From Pseudomonadota bacterium (lineage in GTDB: Bacteria > Desulfobacterota > Desulfovibrionia > Desulfovibrionales > Desulfovibrionaceae): a stretch of 36,968 nt of DNA. Below, piece after piece: positions 15,540-22,407 of the stretch; positions within the stretch are counted from its first letter, which is position 1; each line of letters starts with the position of its first letter. Where the stretch lies: contig JAEYOJ010000048.1 of NCBI GenBank assembly GCA_023411815.1, positions 1 through 36,968 on the forward strand, read 5' to 3'. A program made the position numbers and the translations under genes. The notes beneath the pieces are model-generated. The model did not search any database and was not told the DNA's origin. It was given only the letters and a program-made list of their open reading frames with translations.

Positions 15540-16717
15540 ACCCGGCGCGCGTCCCCACGCCCTGCTTCGTGGTGGACGAGCGGCTCATCGAGCGCAACCT
15601 CGCGGTCCTGCGGTCCGTCATCGACAGGTCGGGCTGCAGGATCTTGCTCGCGCTCAAGGGCTTCGCCATGTGGTCCACCTTCCCGCTCATCGCGCGCAGC
15701 CTGCACGGCTGCACGTCCAGCTCGCCGCACGAGGCGCGCCTGGCCCGCGAGGAGTTCGCGCGGGGCACCAATGAGCGCGAGGTGCACGCCTTCGCGGCCG
15801 GCTACTCCGAGGCCGACGTGCGCGAGCTGGCCACGCTCTGCGACCACATCGTGTTCAACTCGTTCAACCAGTGGAAACGCTACCGCGGGATCGTGCGGGA
15901 AAGCGGGCGCGAGGTGGAGTGCGGCATCCGCGTGAACCCGGAGCACTCCGAGGGCGCGGTGCCCATCTACGATCCCTGTTCGCCCGGCTCGCGCATGGGC
16001 GTGCTGCGCAAGGACTTCGAGCCCGCCGAGTTGGACACGCCCGCTGGCCGCATCGTCGGCCTGCACTTCCACACGCTCTGCGAGCAGAACGCGGACGCCC
16101 TGGCGCGCACGCTGCCGCACGTGGAGGAGAAGTTCGGCGAGTTCTTCCCGCGCATGAAGTGGCTCAACTTCGGCGGCGGCCACCACATCTCGCGGCCCGA
16201 TTATGATGTCGATCTGCTCGTGAACGAGGTCAACCGCATTAAGGCCAAGTACGGTTTGCAGGTCTACCTGGAGCCCGGCGAGGCCATCGCCCTGGACACG
16301 GGCGTGCTCGTGGCCACGGTGCTGGACATCATCGACAACCAGGGCAAGATCGCGATTCTGGACACCTCCGCCGCCGCGCACATGCCCGACGTGCTGGAGA
16401 TGCCGTATCGGCCCAGGTGCGCCCTGCTGACCGGCGGCGACGGCGAGAACGCCGGCCAGCTCGGCGAGAAGGCGCACGACTACAGGCTTGCAGGCCACTC
16501 CTGCCTGGCGGGCGACGTCATCGGCGCGTACTCGTTCGAGCGGGAACTGCAAGTCGGCGACAAGCTGGCATTCATGGACATGGCCATCTACTCGATGGTC
16601 AAGACCACGACGTTCAATGGCCTGCAGTTGCCGAGCATCGCGAAGATCACGGGAGAGGGGGAGTTCAGGATGGTGAGGCGGTTTGGGTATGAGGATTTTA
16701 GGGGAAGGCTGTCGTGA
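15512..16717 (+). CDS. nspC: Carboxynorspermidine/carboxyspermidine decarboxylase
   Basis: The 401-residue PLP enzyme of the alanine-racemase fold removes CO2 from carboxy(nor)spermidine to give (nor)spermidine. Signatures are DPARVPTPCFVVDERLIERN, the PLP lysine K49 in LALKGFAMWSTFP, ECGIRVNPEHSEG, LHFHTLCEQNADAL, LNFGGGHHISRPDYD and AGHSCLAGDVIG, which carries the Cys of the active site. The ATG at 15512 overlaps the end of the dehydrogenase gene by 28 bp and gives a standard N-terminus; a longer upstream frame lies wholly inside that gene. No terminator is visible after it; base composition drops sharply just past its stop where the next island begins. Confidence 0.93.
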   Translation: MDRSLPQGLDPARVPTPCFVVDERLIERNLAVLRSVIDRSGCRILLALKGFAMWSTFPLIARSLHGCTSSSPHEARLAREEFARGTNEREVHAFAAGYSEADVRELATLCDHIVFNSFNQWKRYRGIVRESGREVECGIRVNPEHSEGAVPIYDPCSPGSRMGVLRKDFEPAELDTPAGRIVGLHFHTLCEQNADALARTLPHVEEKFGEFFPRMKWLNFGGGHHISRPDYDVDLLVNEVNRIKAKYGLQVYLEPGEAIALDTGVLVATVLDIIDNQGKIAILDTSAAAHMPDVLEMPYRPRCALLTGGDGENAGQLGEKAHDYRLAGHSCLAGDVIGAYSFERELQVGDKLAFMDMAIYSMVKTTTFNGLQLPSIAKITGEGEFRMVRRFGYEDFRGRLS

Positions 16718-16727
16718 TAATAAATAG

Positions 16728-17534
16728 ATGGGGCTCGTGATTTATATGCCAATAAATAGAAACATGGAATCCTTCCATAGATCAATTGCCAATGAGTTAG
16801 AATCAATTAAAGATCGTGTTCGGTCCTTGATTGGAGACAGCCATTGGCCTACGGATGGTTCATTTAAAGAGGCGATCCTTCGGACAGTATTGGACCGGCA
16901 CATCGGGAACAATGCCTTATCTGGCAGCGGATTCGTATGCACAAGCGACAGCAATACAAAACAAATAGATATATTAATTATTAAACGCAACTTTCCAATT
17001 CTCTTTGAAAACTCCGGTATTTTCTTTGTTACACCAGATTGTGTCAATGCTATAATTGAAGTAAAGACACAATTAAATTCTAGCAACCTAGACAAAGCAA
17101 TTAAACAAGTTGCCGACAACCTTTATTTGATAAGACAACACAATGCAAATTGTCTAGGTGGTCTAATTGCATATAACGATGGGAATAACATAACTCCAAA
17201 GAAAGTTCTGAAAGCCCTGCAGCGCGCTTCAGAGGGAGAACCATTAAGAGCTATCAACTGGGTTACAATTGGAAAGGATTCTTTTTTTCATTTTTGGCCA
17301 AACGGAACTGATGTATACAGCCCGATATGTGGTCCAGTGTGGCACGCTTATTATCTAGAGGGATTAGCAACTGGATATTTTATTAGCAACATAATATGTG
17401 AGACATGCTCTGTAAGTCCAGAATTTCAAAGAAGCCTATGGTTTCCTATCCCTGAAGGAAAAGAAACACGCCGATCATGGTACATCGGCATCACTCAGCG
17501 AGAAGCAACTGAATTTTCCAGTGCTCATTACTAG
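16728..17534 (+). CDS. DUF6602-like protein with a PD-(D/E)XK-type core, AT-rich
   Basis: The 268-residue protein differs sharply from its surroundings: it is AT-rich and uses ATA, AGA and TTA codons freely, while neighbours are strongly GC-rich. An N-terminal helical part (FHRSIANELESIKDRVRSLI) leads to a core with D81 in KQIDILIIKRNFP and E111-V-K113 in NAIIEVKTQL. That spacing fits the D...ExK active site of PD-(D/E)XK nuclease-fold proteins, and the overall pattern recalls DUF6602, a family found in phage, plasmid and defence settings. The first ATG (16728) lacks a ribosome site; M at 16746 or 16764 is possible. Function is unproven. It looks recently acquired and stands alone on the plus strand 10 bp after nspC. 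Confidence 0.65.
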   Translation: MGLVIYMPINRNMESFHRSIANELESIKDRVRSLIGDSHWPTDGSFKEAILRTVLDRHIGNNALSGSGFVCTSDSNTKQIDILIIKRNFPILFENSGIFFVTPDCVNAIIEVKTQLNSSNLDKAIKQVADNLYLIRQHNANCLGGLIAYNDGNNITPKKVLKALQRASEGEPLRAINWVTIGKDSFFHFWPNGTDVYSPICGPVWHAYYLEGLATGYFISNIICETCSVSPEFQRSLWFPIPEGKETRRSWYIGITQREATEFSSAHY

Positions 17535-17577
17535 ATAGCCTTAAGGGATTTCTATATCTAAGCTTCTCCTCGCAAAA

Positions 17578-17705
17578 CTACTCCCACGGATACTTCTCCG
17601 CCCTATCCAGCACCATCCGCTTGAGCAGCGCCGCCTTCTCCGGGTCGCGGGGTTTCCTGCGGATGCCGCTCGGCGTCTTGCCCTGCCCGGCCATCCGGCG
17701 CGCAC
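17578..17705 (-). pseudogene. Truncated second copy of the small 'KYPWE' gene
   Basis: From an ATG at 17694 this encodes 38 residues, starting MAGQGKTPSGIRRKPRDPEK and ending AEKYPWE. It is 29/38 identical to the copy at 19254-19532. DNA similarity runs back only to about 17705, with a one-base deletion just before the ATG, so the 5' third of the gene is missing and out of frame. No ribosome site precedes the ATG. It lies directly beyond the stop of the ATPase gene, so the ATPase is bracketed by direct copies. A functional 38-residue peptide is possible but a remnant is likelier. Confidence 0.6.
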
Positions 17706-17725
17706 AACTTGTTTGTTCGCCTGTC

Positions 17726-19174
17726 CTACACATACGCCCCCTGCTCCATAAGCTCCGACTCCCCCAGCCAATAACACAACATCGTGGCCGGGATGCGCAT
17801 GATCTTCGTGCCGATGATTTCCGGCACATGCGGCAGCGGCCCGAAGTCGTCCATGGATCTGGTCACGACGTAGGCCCGTTCCAGGCCCTTTTCCCGGCAA
17901 AGCGCCAGCAGGCCGTCCAGGTCGCGTGAGCCCGAGACCTGTCCTCGGTACTTGACCTCGAACGGTATGACCTTGCCGGCGATTTCCGCCAGCAGATCGA
18001 CTTCCTTGTCCCTCCTGTCCTTCCAGTACGTGAAGCGGACATTCTGCTGATAATGGCGCGCCACGAGGTGCTTGCACACGGCCGCCTCGGTGGCGATGCC
18101 CAGTTGCGTGGCGTCCTCGATCAGTTCCTTGCCTTTCAGCAGAACCGCCGGGGCAATCGCCGGATCGGCCATATAGACCTTGAACCTGCCGCGCAAGACG
18201 TTCTTCCCGTATCCAAGCGGGGGGAGCTTGTATATCAGGTGCGTGGCCTCAAGAAGATCCAGGAAATTATGCACGGTGGGCCGTTTCAGCTCAAGGCTCT
18301 TGCAGAGGTTGCCCACATCCAGAATGCCGCCATTATGCATGCACAAGTACAAGAAGGTATATTCAAGGGCGACAACCCTGCGCACGCCGTAGATCGCCGT
18401 CATGTCCCGCTTGAGCACCTTGTCTATGATATCCTCGCGCAGCAGCCGCTGGGCCTGGGCCATGCTGTCCAGCACCGCAGTCTGGGGGAAGCCTCCGCGG
18501 ATCAGGTAATCGTGAAAATGGCCCGCATGCGGCCGGGATGTCTCCGCTGTTCTGTAGAATTCGCTGGCAGGCCAGTCGAAAAGTTGCGTCAAGGACCGTA
18601 GGCTGGGTATCTCTGGAATGGATACGTTCTTTAATTTCAGGTACTCGTAGTATGACAGCGTGGCCAGTTTGATGTTGTGCCATCGGCCGACACCGGACTC
18701 CTGATGCTCCTCGATGAGCGGCGTTGCCGAGCCGGTGAAGACTATGCGCCGCTGCTTGTTGAAATCGACCTGGTGCTTGATCCAGGTACCCCAATCCTGG
18801 AGATATTGCGCCTCGTCGAGGAACAGATATTCCTGGCCTTGGGCCTTGGGCTCCCTTTCGCGCCAAGCGGACAGGACATTGTCGATGCCGGACAGTTTCA
18901 GAAGCGGATGGTCGAAGGTGGCGTAGAGGATGTTCGCCGCAGGCACGCCGCTGGCAAGCAAGTCTTCGATCACTTGTAGGAGCAAGGTCGTCTTGCCCAC
19001 CTGCCGTGCGCCCGTAAGCAGAACGGCCCTGGGTACTGGAGGAGTGACGACCCATGTGCGCAGATCATTGAAGGCCGCCCGTTTCCAGGCCGGCAGGTCG
19101 GGAACCGACTCGCCCCTCCACCAGGGATTGAATTGCGACAGGACCGCTATCAGGTCGGTCGAAGGAATTTCCAT
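17726..19174 (-). CDS. AAA-family ATPase with C-terminal DUF4143 domain
   Basis: The 482-residue protein has a Walker A GARQVGKT (55-62), Walker B YLFLDEAQ (116-123) and a sensor-like IVFTGSATPL, all within an AAA_14-type ATPase. A middle winged-helix-like part follows (GILDVGNLCKSLELKRPTVHNFLDLLEATHLI), then the DUF4143 region. The last ends in KEVDLLAEIAGKVIPFEVKY, a PD-(D/E)XK-like D...ExK motif. Such proteins are widespread and mobile, and their role is poorly defined. It is flanked by two copies of an unrelated small gene, and two 16-bp direct repeats sit just upstream, suggesting a self-contained regulated cassette. The ATG at 19174 has no clear ribosome site. The family call is firm; the job is not known. 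Confidence 0.88.
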   Translation of the reverse strand: MEIPSTDLIAVLSQFNPWWRGESVPDLPAWKRAAFNDLRTWVVTPPVPRAVLLTGARQVGKTTLLLQVIEDLLASGVPAANILYATFDHPLLKLSGIDNVLSAWREREPKAQGQEYLFLDEAQYLQDWGTWIKHQVDFNKQRRIVFTGSATPLIEEHQESGVGRWHNIKLATLSYYEYLKLKNVSIPEIPSLRSLTQLFDWPASEFYRTAETSRPHAGHFHDYLIRGGFPQTAVLDSMAQAQRLLREDIIDKVLKRDMTAIYGVRRVVALEYTFLYLCMHNGGILDVGNLCKSLELKRPTVHNFLDLLEATHLIYKLPPLGYGKNVLRGRFKVYMADPAIAPAVLLKGKELIEDATQLGIATEAAVCKHLVARHYQQNVRFTYWKDRRDKEVDLLAEIAGKVIPFEVKYRGQVSGSRDLDGLLALCREKGLERAYVVTRSMDDFGPLPHVPEIIGTKIMRIPATMLCYWLGESELMEQGAYV

Positions 19175-19215
19175 GGTCTGGAAATATCAGGACATCAAAA
19201 AGTGTGCAAGTATAC

Positions 19216-19264
19216 TATCACCATTTGTGGCAATTAGTGTTCGTACGTTATCACTATTTGTGGC
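19216..19264. promoter_or_regulatory. Two 16-bp direct repeats upstream of the ATPase gene
   Basis: TATCACCATTTGTGGC (19216-19231) and TATCACTATTTGTGGC (19249-19264) differ at one base and start 33 bp apart, about three helical turns. They lie 42-90 bp upstream of the minus-strand ATPase start in a short AT-rich stretch, as expected of a tandem operator. The second copy overlaps the 3' end of the small KYPWE gene. Confidence 0.55.
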
Positions 19265-19532
19265 TTTTTGTGCTGGTATGATTGTTTTTCGCCTCTGAAT
19301 CCTGCCCTGCCTGCGCCGGTCCCCGCCAGAAATACGGCAGCCTCAGCCTCCGCTCACCGAGCAACTCCCACGGATACTTCTCCGCCTTATCCAGCACCAT
19401 CTGCCTGATCATCGCCGCCTTCTCCGGATCGCGGGGCTTTTTGCGGATGCTGCTCGGCACCTTGCCCTGCTCGGCCATCTCGGCGCGGACCTCGGCCGCG
19501 ACGCGGGCCAGGTCGCCATAACGCAGTTACAT
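19254..19532 (-). pseudogene. Small 'KYPWE' protein gene, stop at codon 2
   Basis: The frame is preceded by a strong ribosome site (GGGAGG) and an ATG at 19530-19532, but the next codon is TAA. It then continues open as LRYGDLARVAAEVRAEMAEQ, through KPRDPEKAAMIRQMVLDKAE and KYPWELLGERRLRLPYF. Translation could restart at the in-frame ATG at 19478 to give 74 residues. I read it as a gene of about 92 residues inactivated by a nonsense change. The other reading is that ATG-TAA is the shifted end of the preceding gene. It follows the nucleotidyltransferase remnant directly, which suggests a two-gene, toxin-antitoxin-like unit; that is an inference from layout only. Confidence 0.5.
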
Positions 19533-19756
19533 GGCCTTTCCTCCCTGCCCGCCAGCAGGCTTTCAAGCTCCTTCTCGATCCCCTCGGCCTTGGCCCGCCT
19601 GCGGAGGTACTCCAAATCCAGGGCCTCGCCGCCCACGATGATCGGCATGCGGCCCGTGAGAAGCTGCATCTCGCGGGAAAATATGGCCATGAACATGGCC
19701 CTGCGCTGGACAGGATCGGCGATGCCGGCCAGGGAAGAGAGCGGATCCTCGGTCAT
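19527..19756 (-). pseudogene. Nucleotidyltransferase-like gene with internal deletion
   Basis: The frame starts with a good ribosome site (GGAGG, 5 bases before the ATG at 19756). It encodes MTEDPLSSLAGIADPVQRRA, then REMQLLTGRMPIIVGGEAL, which looks like the beginning of a DUF6036/MNT-type nucleotidyltransferase, where VGG-A-L normally leads to a catalytic GD..D motif. Instead it passes straight to DLEYLRRRAKAEGIEKELES, which looks like the C-terminal helix of the same family. The catalytic middle, perhaps 100 residues, is missing. The frame then runs out of register into the next gene. This is probably an internal-deletion pseudogene; a short genuine protein cannot be excluded. Confidence 0.45.
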
Positions 19757-20132
19757 GACTGCCTCCAGTGGTCTTCATAGTCCAGCCTGTCCGCAGGGAC
19801 AAGCGTGTCCCGCCCTCCACACCGCGGAGCCTGTCCATCGGACAAGCACTCCCCATCCGACCTCGCCTCCATCCGCAAACGCACCGCCACTCCAAACACC
19901 CACCATCCTCATGCAGCGCCTCGGCGACACCCCTCATATCAACACCATGATTCCCTCTTCATCTTTTGTCGCTGCGCGCCTTTGCATGGTTTAGCTTCGC
20001 TGGGTATGAAAAAACACTGGACTCGCACTTTTTTTCACGCAAAGGAATGAATCCATCGAACGCACCCAAGGACGCTACGCGTCCATTATCAGTCTTAAAC
20101 TCGTCGTCCCACATCCCCGAAGGAGGCTTTCC
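19757..20132. other. Intergenic region before the DUF4412 gene
   Basis: These 376 bp separate the divergent decayed genes from the secreted DUF4412 gene. Short overlapping frames on the plus strand have no ribosome sites and no recognisable sequence. The only clear signal is the promoter-like pair at 19982-20010. Confidence 0.6.
19982..20010 (+). promoter_or_regulatory. Candidate promoter of the DUF4412 gene
   Basis: TTGCAT (19982-19987), a 17-bp spacer and TATGAA (20005-20010), followed by an A run. It is 123 bp upstream of the start, leaving a long leader. Confidence 0.45.
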
Positions 20133-20867
20133 ATGTCGAGGCTATTCCGCAGCATGCGTTTCCTGGGCATTTTGGCCACGGCCGTTACCCTGCTCGGCGC
20201 ATCCGTCGCCCAGGCCGGCTTCATCCAGACCGAAAGCGACGGCACCACGCTGTACGTCCAGAACGGAAAGCTGCGGGGCGACAACGCGGAGTCCGGCGAC
20301 ATGTGGTCGATCATCGACATGTCCAAGGGCACCATCACGATGGTCAACCCGGAGGAGAAATCCTACTTCGAGGGCACCATAGACGAATACTGTTCCTCCA
20401 TGCGCACCATGATGGACTCCATGTCCCAGTTCATGGGCGGCCTGATTCCCAAGCCCGCCAAGAAGTCCAAGGTCGAGGTGGTCAAGGCTGGCCCCGGCGG
20501 CAAGGTCGCCGGTTACGACACCACGCGCTACAAGGTGATGGTGGATGGCGTGCTGCGCGAGGAGCTGTGGCTGGCCAACGACCAGGCGCTCCTCAAGGAG
20601 CTGGGCAATCCGCAGACCATGGCCAAGTTCTCCCAGTGCGCGGCCATGGAGACCGATTACGAGGCTTCCTCGGAGTATCAGGGTGTCATGAAGGCCGGCT
20701 GGCCGCTCAAGACCGTGAGCCATATCGACGGTAAAGCCGAGACCGACACCGAGGTCGCGCGCATCGACAAGACCGACATTCCGGCCGCGAAGTTCGCCGC
20801 GCCCAAGGGCTATGTCAGGAAGCCCATCTCCGCGATGTTCGATTCCATGGACATGGAAGAAGAATAG
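20133..20867 (+). CDS. Secreted DUF4412-like protein
   Basis: The 244-residue product has a clear signal peptide (MSRLFRSMRFLGILATAVTL, cut after SVAQA near residue 28). A beta-rich body follows with GTTLYVQNGKLRGDNAESGD, MVNPEEKSYFEGTIDEYCSS, GYDTTRYKVMVDGVLREELW and, late, GWPLKTVSHIDGKAETDT. The repeated pattern of a protein that measures extracted material on strands resembles DUF4412/LolA-LolB-type folds, but no lipid-carrier function is shown. GAAGGAGG lies 6 bases before the ATG and an intrinsic terminator follows, so it is monocistronic. Location is periplasmic. Function unknown. Confidence 0.7.
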   Translation: MSRLFRSMRFLGILATAVTLLGASVAQAGFIQTESDGTTLYVQNGKLRGDNAESGDMWSIIDMSKGTITMVNPEEKSYFEGTIDEYCSSMRTMMDSMSQFMGGLIPKPAKKSKVEVVKAGPGGKVAGYDTTRYKVMVDGVLREELWLANDQALLKELGNPQTMAKFSQCAAMETDYEASSEYQGVMKAGWPLKTVSHIDGKAETDTEVARIDKTDIPAAKFAAPKGYVRKPISAMFDSMDMEEE

Positions 20868-20880
20868 GCTCGTCATGCAG

Positions 20881-20915
20881 GGGCAGGACGCGGTCAGCCC
20901 GTGTCCTGCCCTTTT
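20881..20915 (+). terminator. Intrinsic terminator after the DUF4412 gene
   Basis: GGGCAGGAC (20881-20889) pairs with GTCCTGCCC (20903-20911), then TTTT, 13 bp past the stop. Confidence 0.85.
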
Positions 20916-21093
20916 CCGTTTCCATCCGACACGGACGGAGCCTCGTCCCGGCAAGCCTTTGAGGCCGCCGGCACGCCGGGTCCGGCGCAGCTTCAAGAAC
21001 CGCCGCCGACAGCTCTTTCCTTTTGACGCCACTACGCAATTTCCTTAATGTTCTCTTTTTAACCACCTGCCCTCATTGACCCACACCACCATC

Positions 21094-22335
21094 ATGGAAA
21101 CGATCCAAAGCATCAAAGGCTTCGCCGACCTCTTCAGCCCCGAGTCCGACACCTTCTCCTTTCTCGAAGCAACGGCCCGGGACGTTTTCGGCCGCTACGG
21201 CGTAAGCGAGCTGCGCACGCCCATCCTCGAAAAGACCGAGCTTTTCGCCCGCGGCATCGGCGGCGAGACCGACGTGGTCCAGAAGGAGATGTACACCTTC
21301 GAGGACAAGGGCGGCCGCTCCGTGACCATGCGGCCCGAGGCCACGGCCGGCGTCGTGCGCGCCTTCATCGAGTCCGGGCAGTACGCACCGGAGCGGGTCT
21401 TCAAGTATTTCACCATCGGCCCCATGTTCCGCTACGAGCGGCCGCAGAAGGGCCGGCTCCGCCAGTTCCACCAGATCAACTGCGAGGCCTTCGGCACCGA
21501 CTCGCCGCACTGCGACGCCGAGGTCATGCTCATGCTGGCCACGTTCCTGAAGGCCGTGGGGCTGACCGGTCTGTCCTTCGAGGTCAACTCCCTGGGCTGT
21601 CCCGAGTGCCGGCCGACCTTCCACCAACGGTTGACCGACTACTTCGCCGGCCTGGACAAGGGCAAGCTGTGCGCCGACTGCCTGCGCCGCACGGCCACCA
21701 ACCCCCTGCGCGTGCTGGACTGCAAGGTCGCGGCCTGCAAGGACGTCGTGGCCGAGGCCCCGCGCATCGACGACAACCTCTGCCCGTCCTGCAAGGCGCA
21801 CTTCGATACAGTGCTGTCCATCCTGGACGCCACCGGGCTGGCCTACACCCGCAATCCCTTCCTGGTGCGCGGACTGGACTACTACCAGCGCACGACCTTC
21901 GAGGTCACCAGCACCAACATCGGCGCGCAGACTGCCGTGGCTGGCGGCGGGCGCTACGACGGTCTGGTGGAGTTGCTCGGCGGCCCAAAGGTACCGGGCG
22001 TGGGCTTCGCCATCGGCATGGAGCGCCTGGCCCTGCTGCTGTCCGGCCGCGAGCCCGCGCGCAAGGACTTCTACCTGGCCGTGCTCGACGACAAGGCCCT
22101 TGACCAGGGCCTGCTCCTGGCGCAAAAGCTTCGCGAGCGGGGCCTGTCCGGCGAGGTGTCCTTCGCGGCCAAGAGCCCCAAGAGCCAGCTCCGGCTGGCC
22201 AACAAGCTCGGCGTCAAGAACTGCCTGCTCCTGGGCGGCGAGGAGCTTGCCGCCGGAACCATCGTGGTCAAGAACCTGGACACGGGCGAGCAGTCCAGCC
22301 TGCCCCAAGATCAACTCCTGGCCACCCTCGGCTGA
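21094..22335 (+). CDS. hisS: Histidine-tRNA ligase
   Basis: The 413-residue class II synthetase charges tRNA-His. It shows motif 1-type TARDVFGRYGVSELRTPILE, motif 2 in GPMFRYERPQKGRLRQFHQI, the histidine-binding RGLDYYQRTTFEV, GGGRYDGLVELLGG, and motif 3 GVGFAIGMERLALLL. A C-terminal anticodon-binding domain follows (about residues 320-413). The ATG at 21094 begins METIQSIKGFADLF, the standard start; an in-frame TTG at 21076 would add six residues. Neither has a clear ribosome site. It lies 72 bp before aspS on the same strand; hisS-aspS pairing is common and suggests co-transcription. Confidence 0.96.
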   Translation: METIQSIKGFADLFSPESDTFSFLEATARDVFGRYGVSELRTPILEKTELFARGIGGETDVVQKEMYTFEDKGGRSVTMRPEATAGVVRAFIESGQYAPERVFKYFTIGPMFRYERPQKGRLRQFHQINCEAFGTDSPHCDAEVMLMLATFLKAVGLTGLSFEVNSLGCPECRPTFHQRLTDYFAGLDKGKLCADCLRRTATNPLRVLDCKVAACKDVVAEAPRIDDNLCPSCKAHFDTVLSILDATGLAYTRNPFLVRGLDYYQRTTFEVTSTNIGAQTAVAGGGRYDGLVELLGGPKVPGVGFAIGMERLALLLSGREPARKDFYLAVLDDKALDQGLLLAQKLRERGLSGEVSFAAKSPKSQLRLANKLGVKNCLLLGGEELAAGTIVVKNLDTGEQSSLPQDQLLATLG

Positions 22336-22407
22336 TCCCGAGACACATACGAGCTACCCGCAACAGGCGGGCGGATGCGGCGCGGCCCATCCGCCGGAGG
22401 CACGAGC

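Noticed and set aside
17541..18077. Open frame antisense-shifted within the ATPase end, 178 residues
   Set aside because: It is a shadow frame of the ATPase C-terminus, which has intact DUF4143 motifs in the other frame.
16718..19760. A complete multi-gene defence system in the accessory island
   Set aside because: The two intact genes are on opposite strands, the other genes are decayed, and no nuclease-ATPase operon or known defence signature joins them; only individual oddities were kept.
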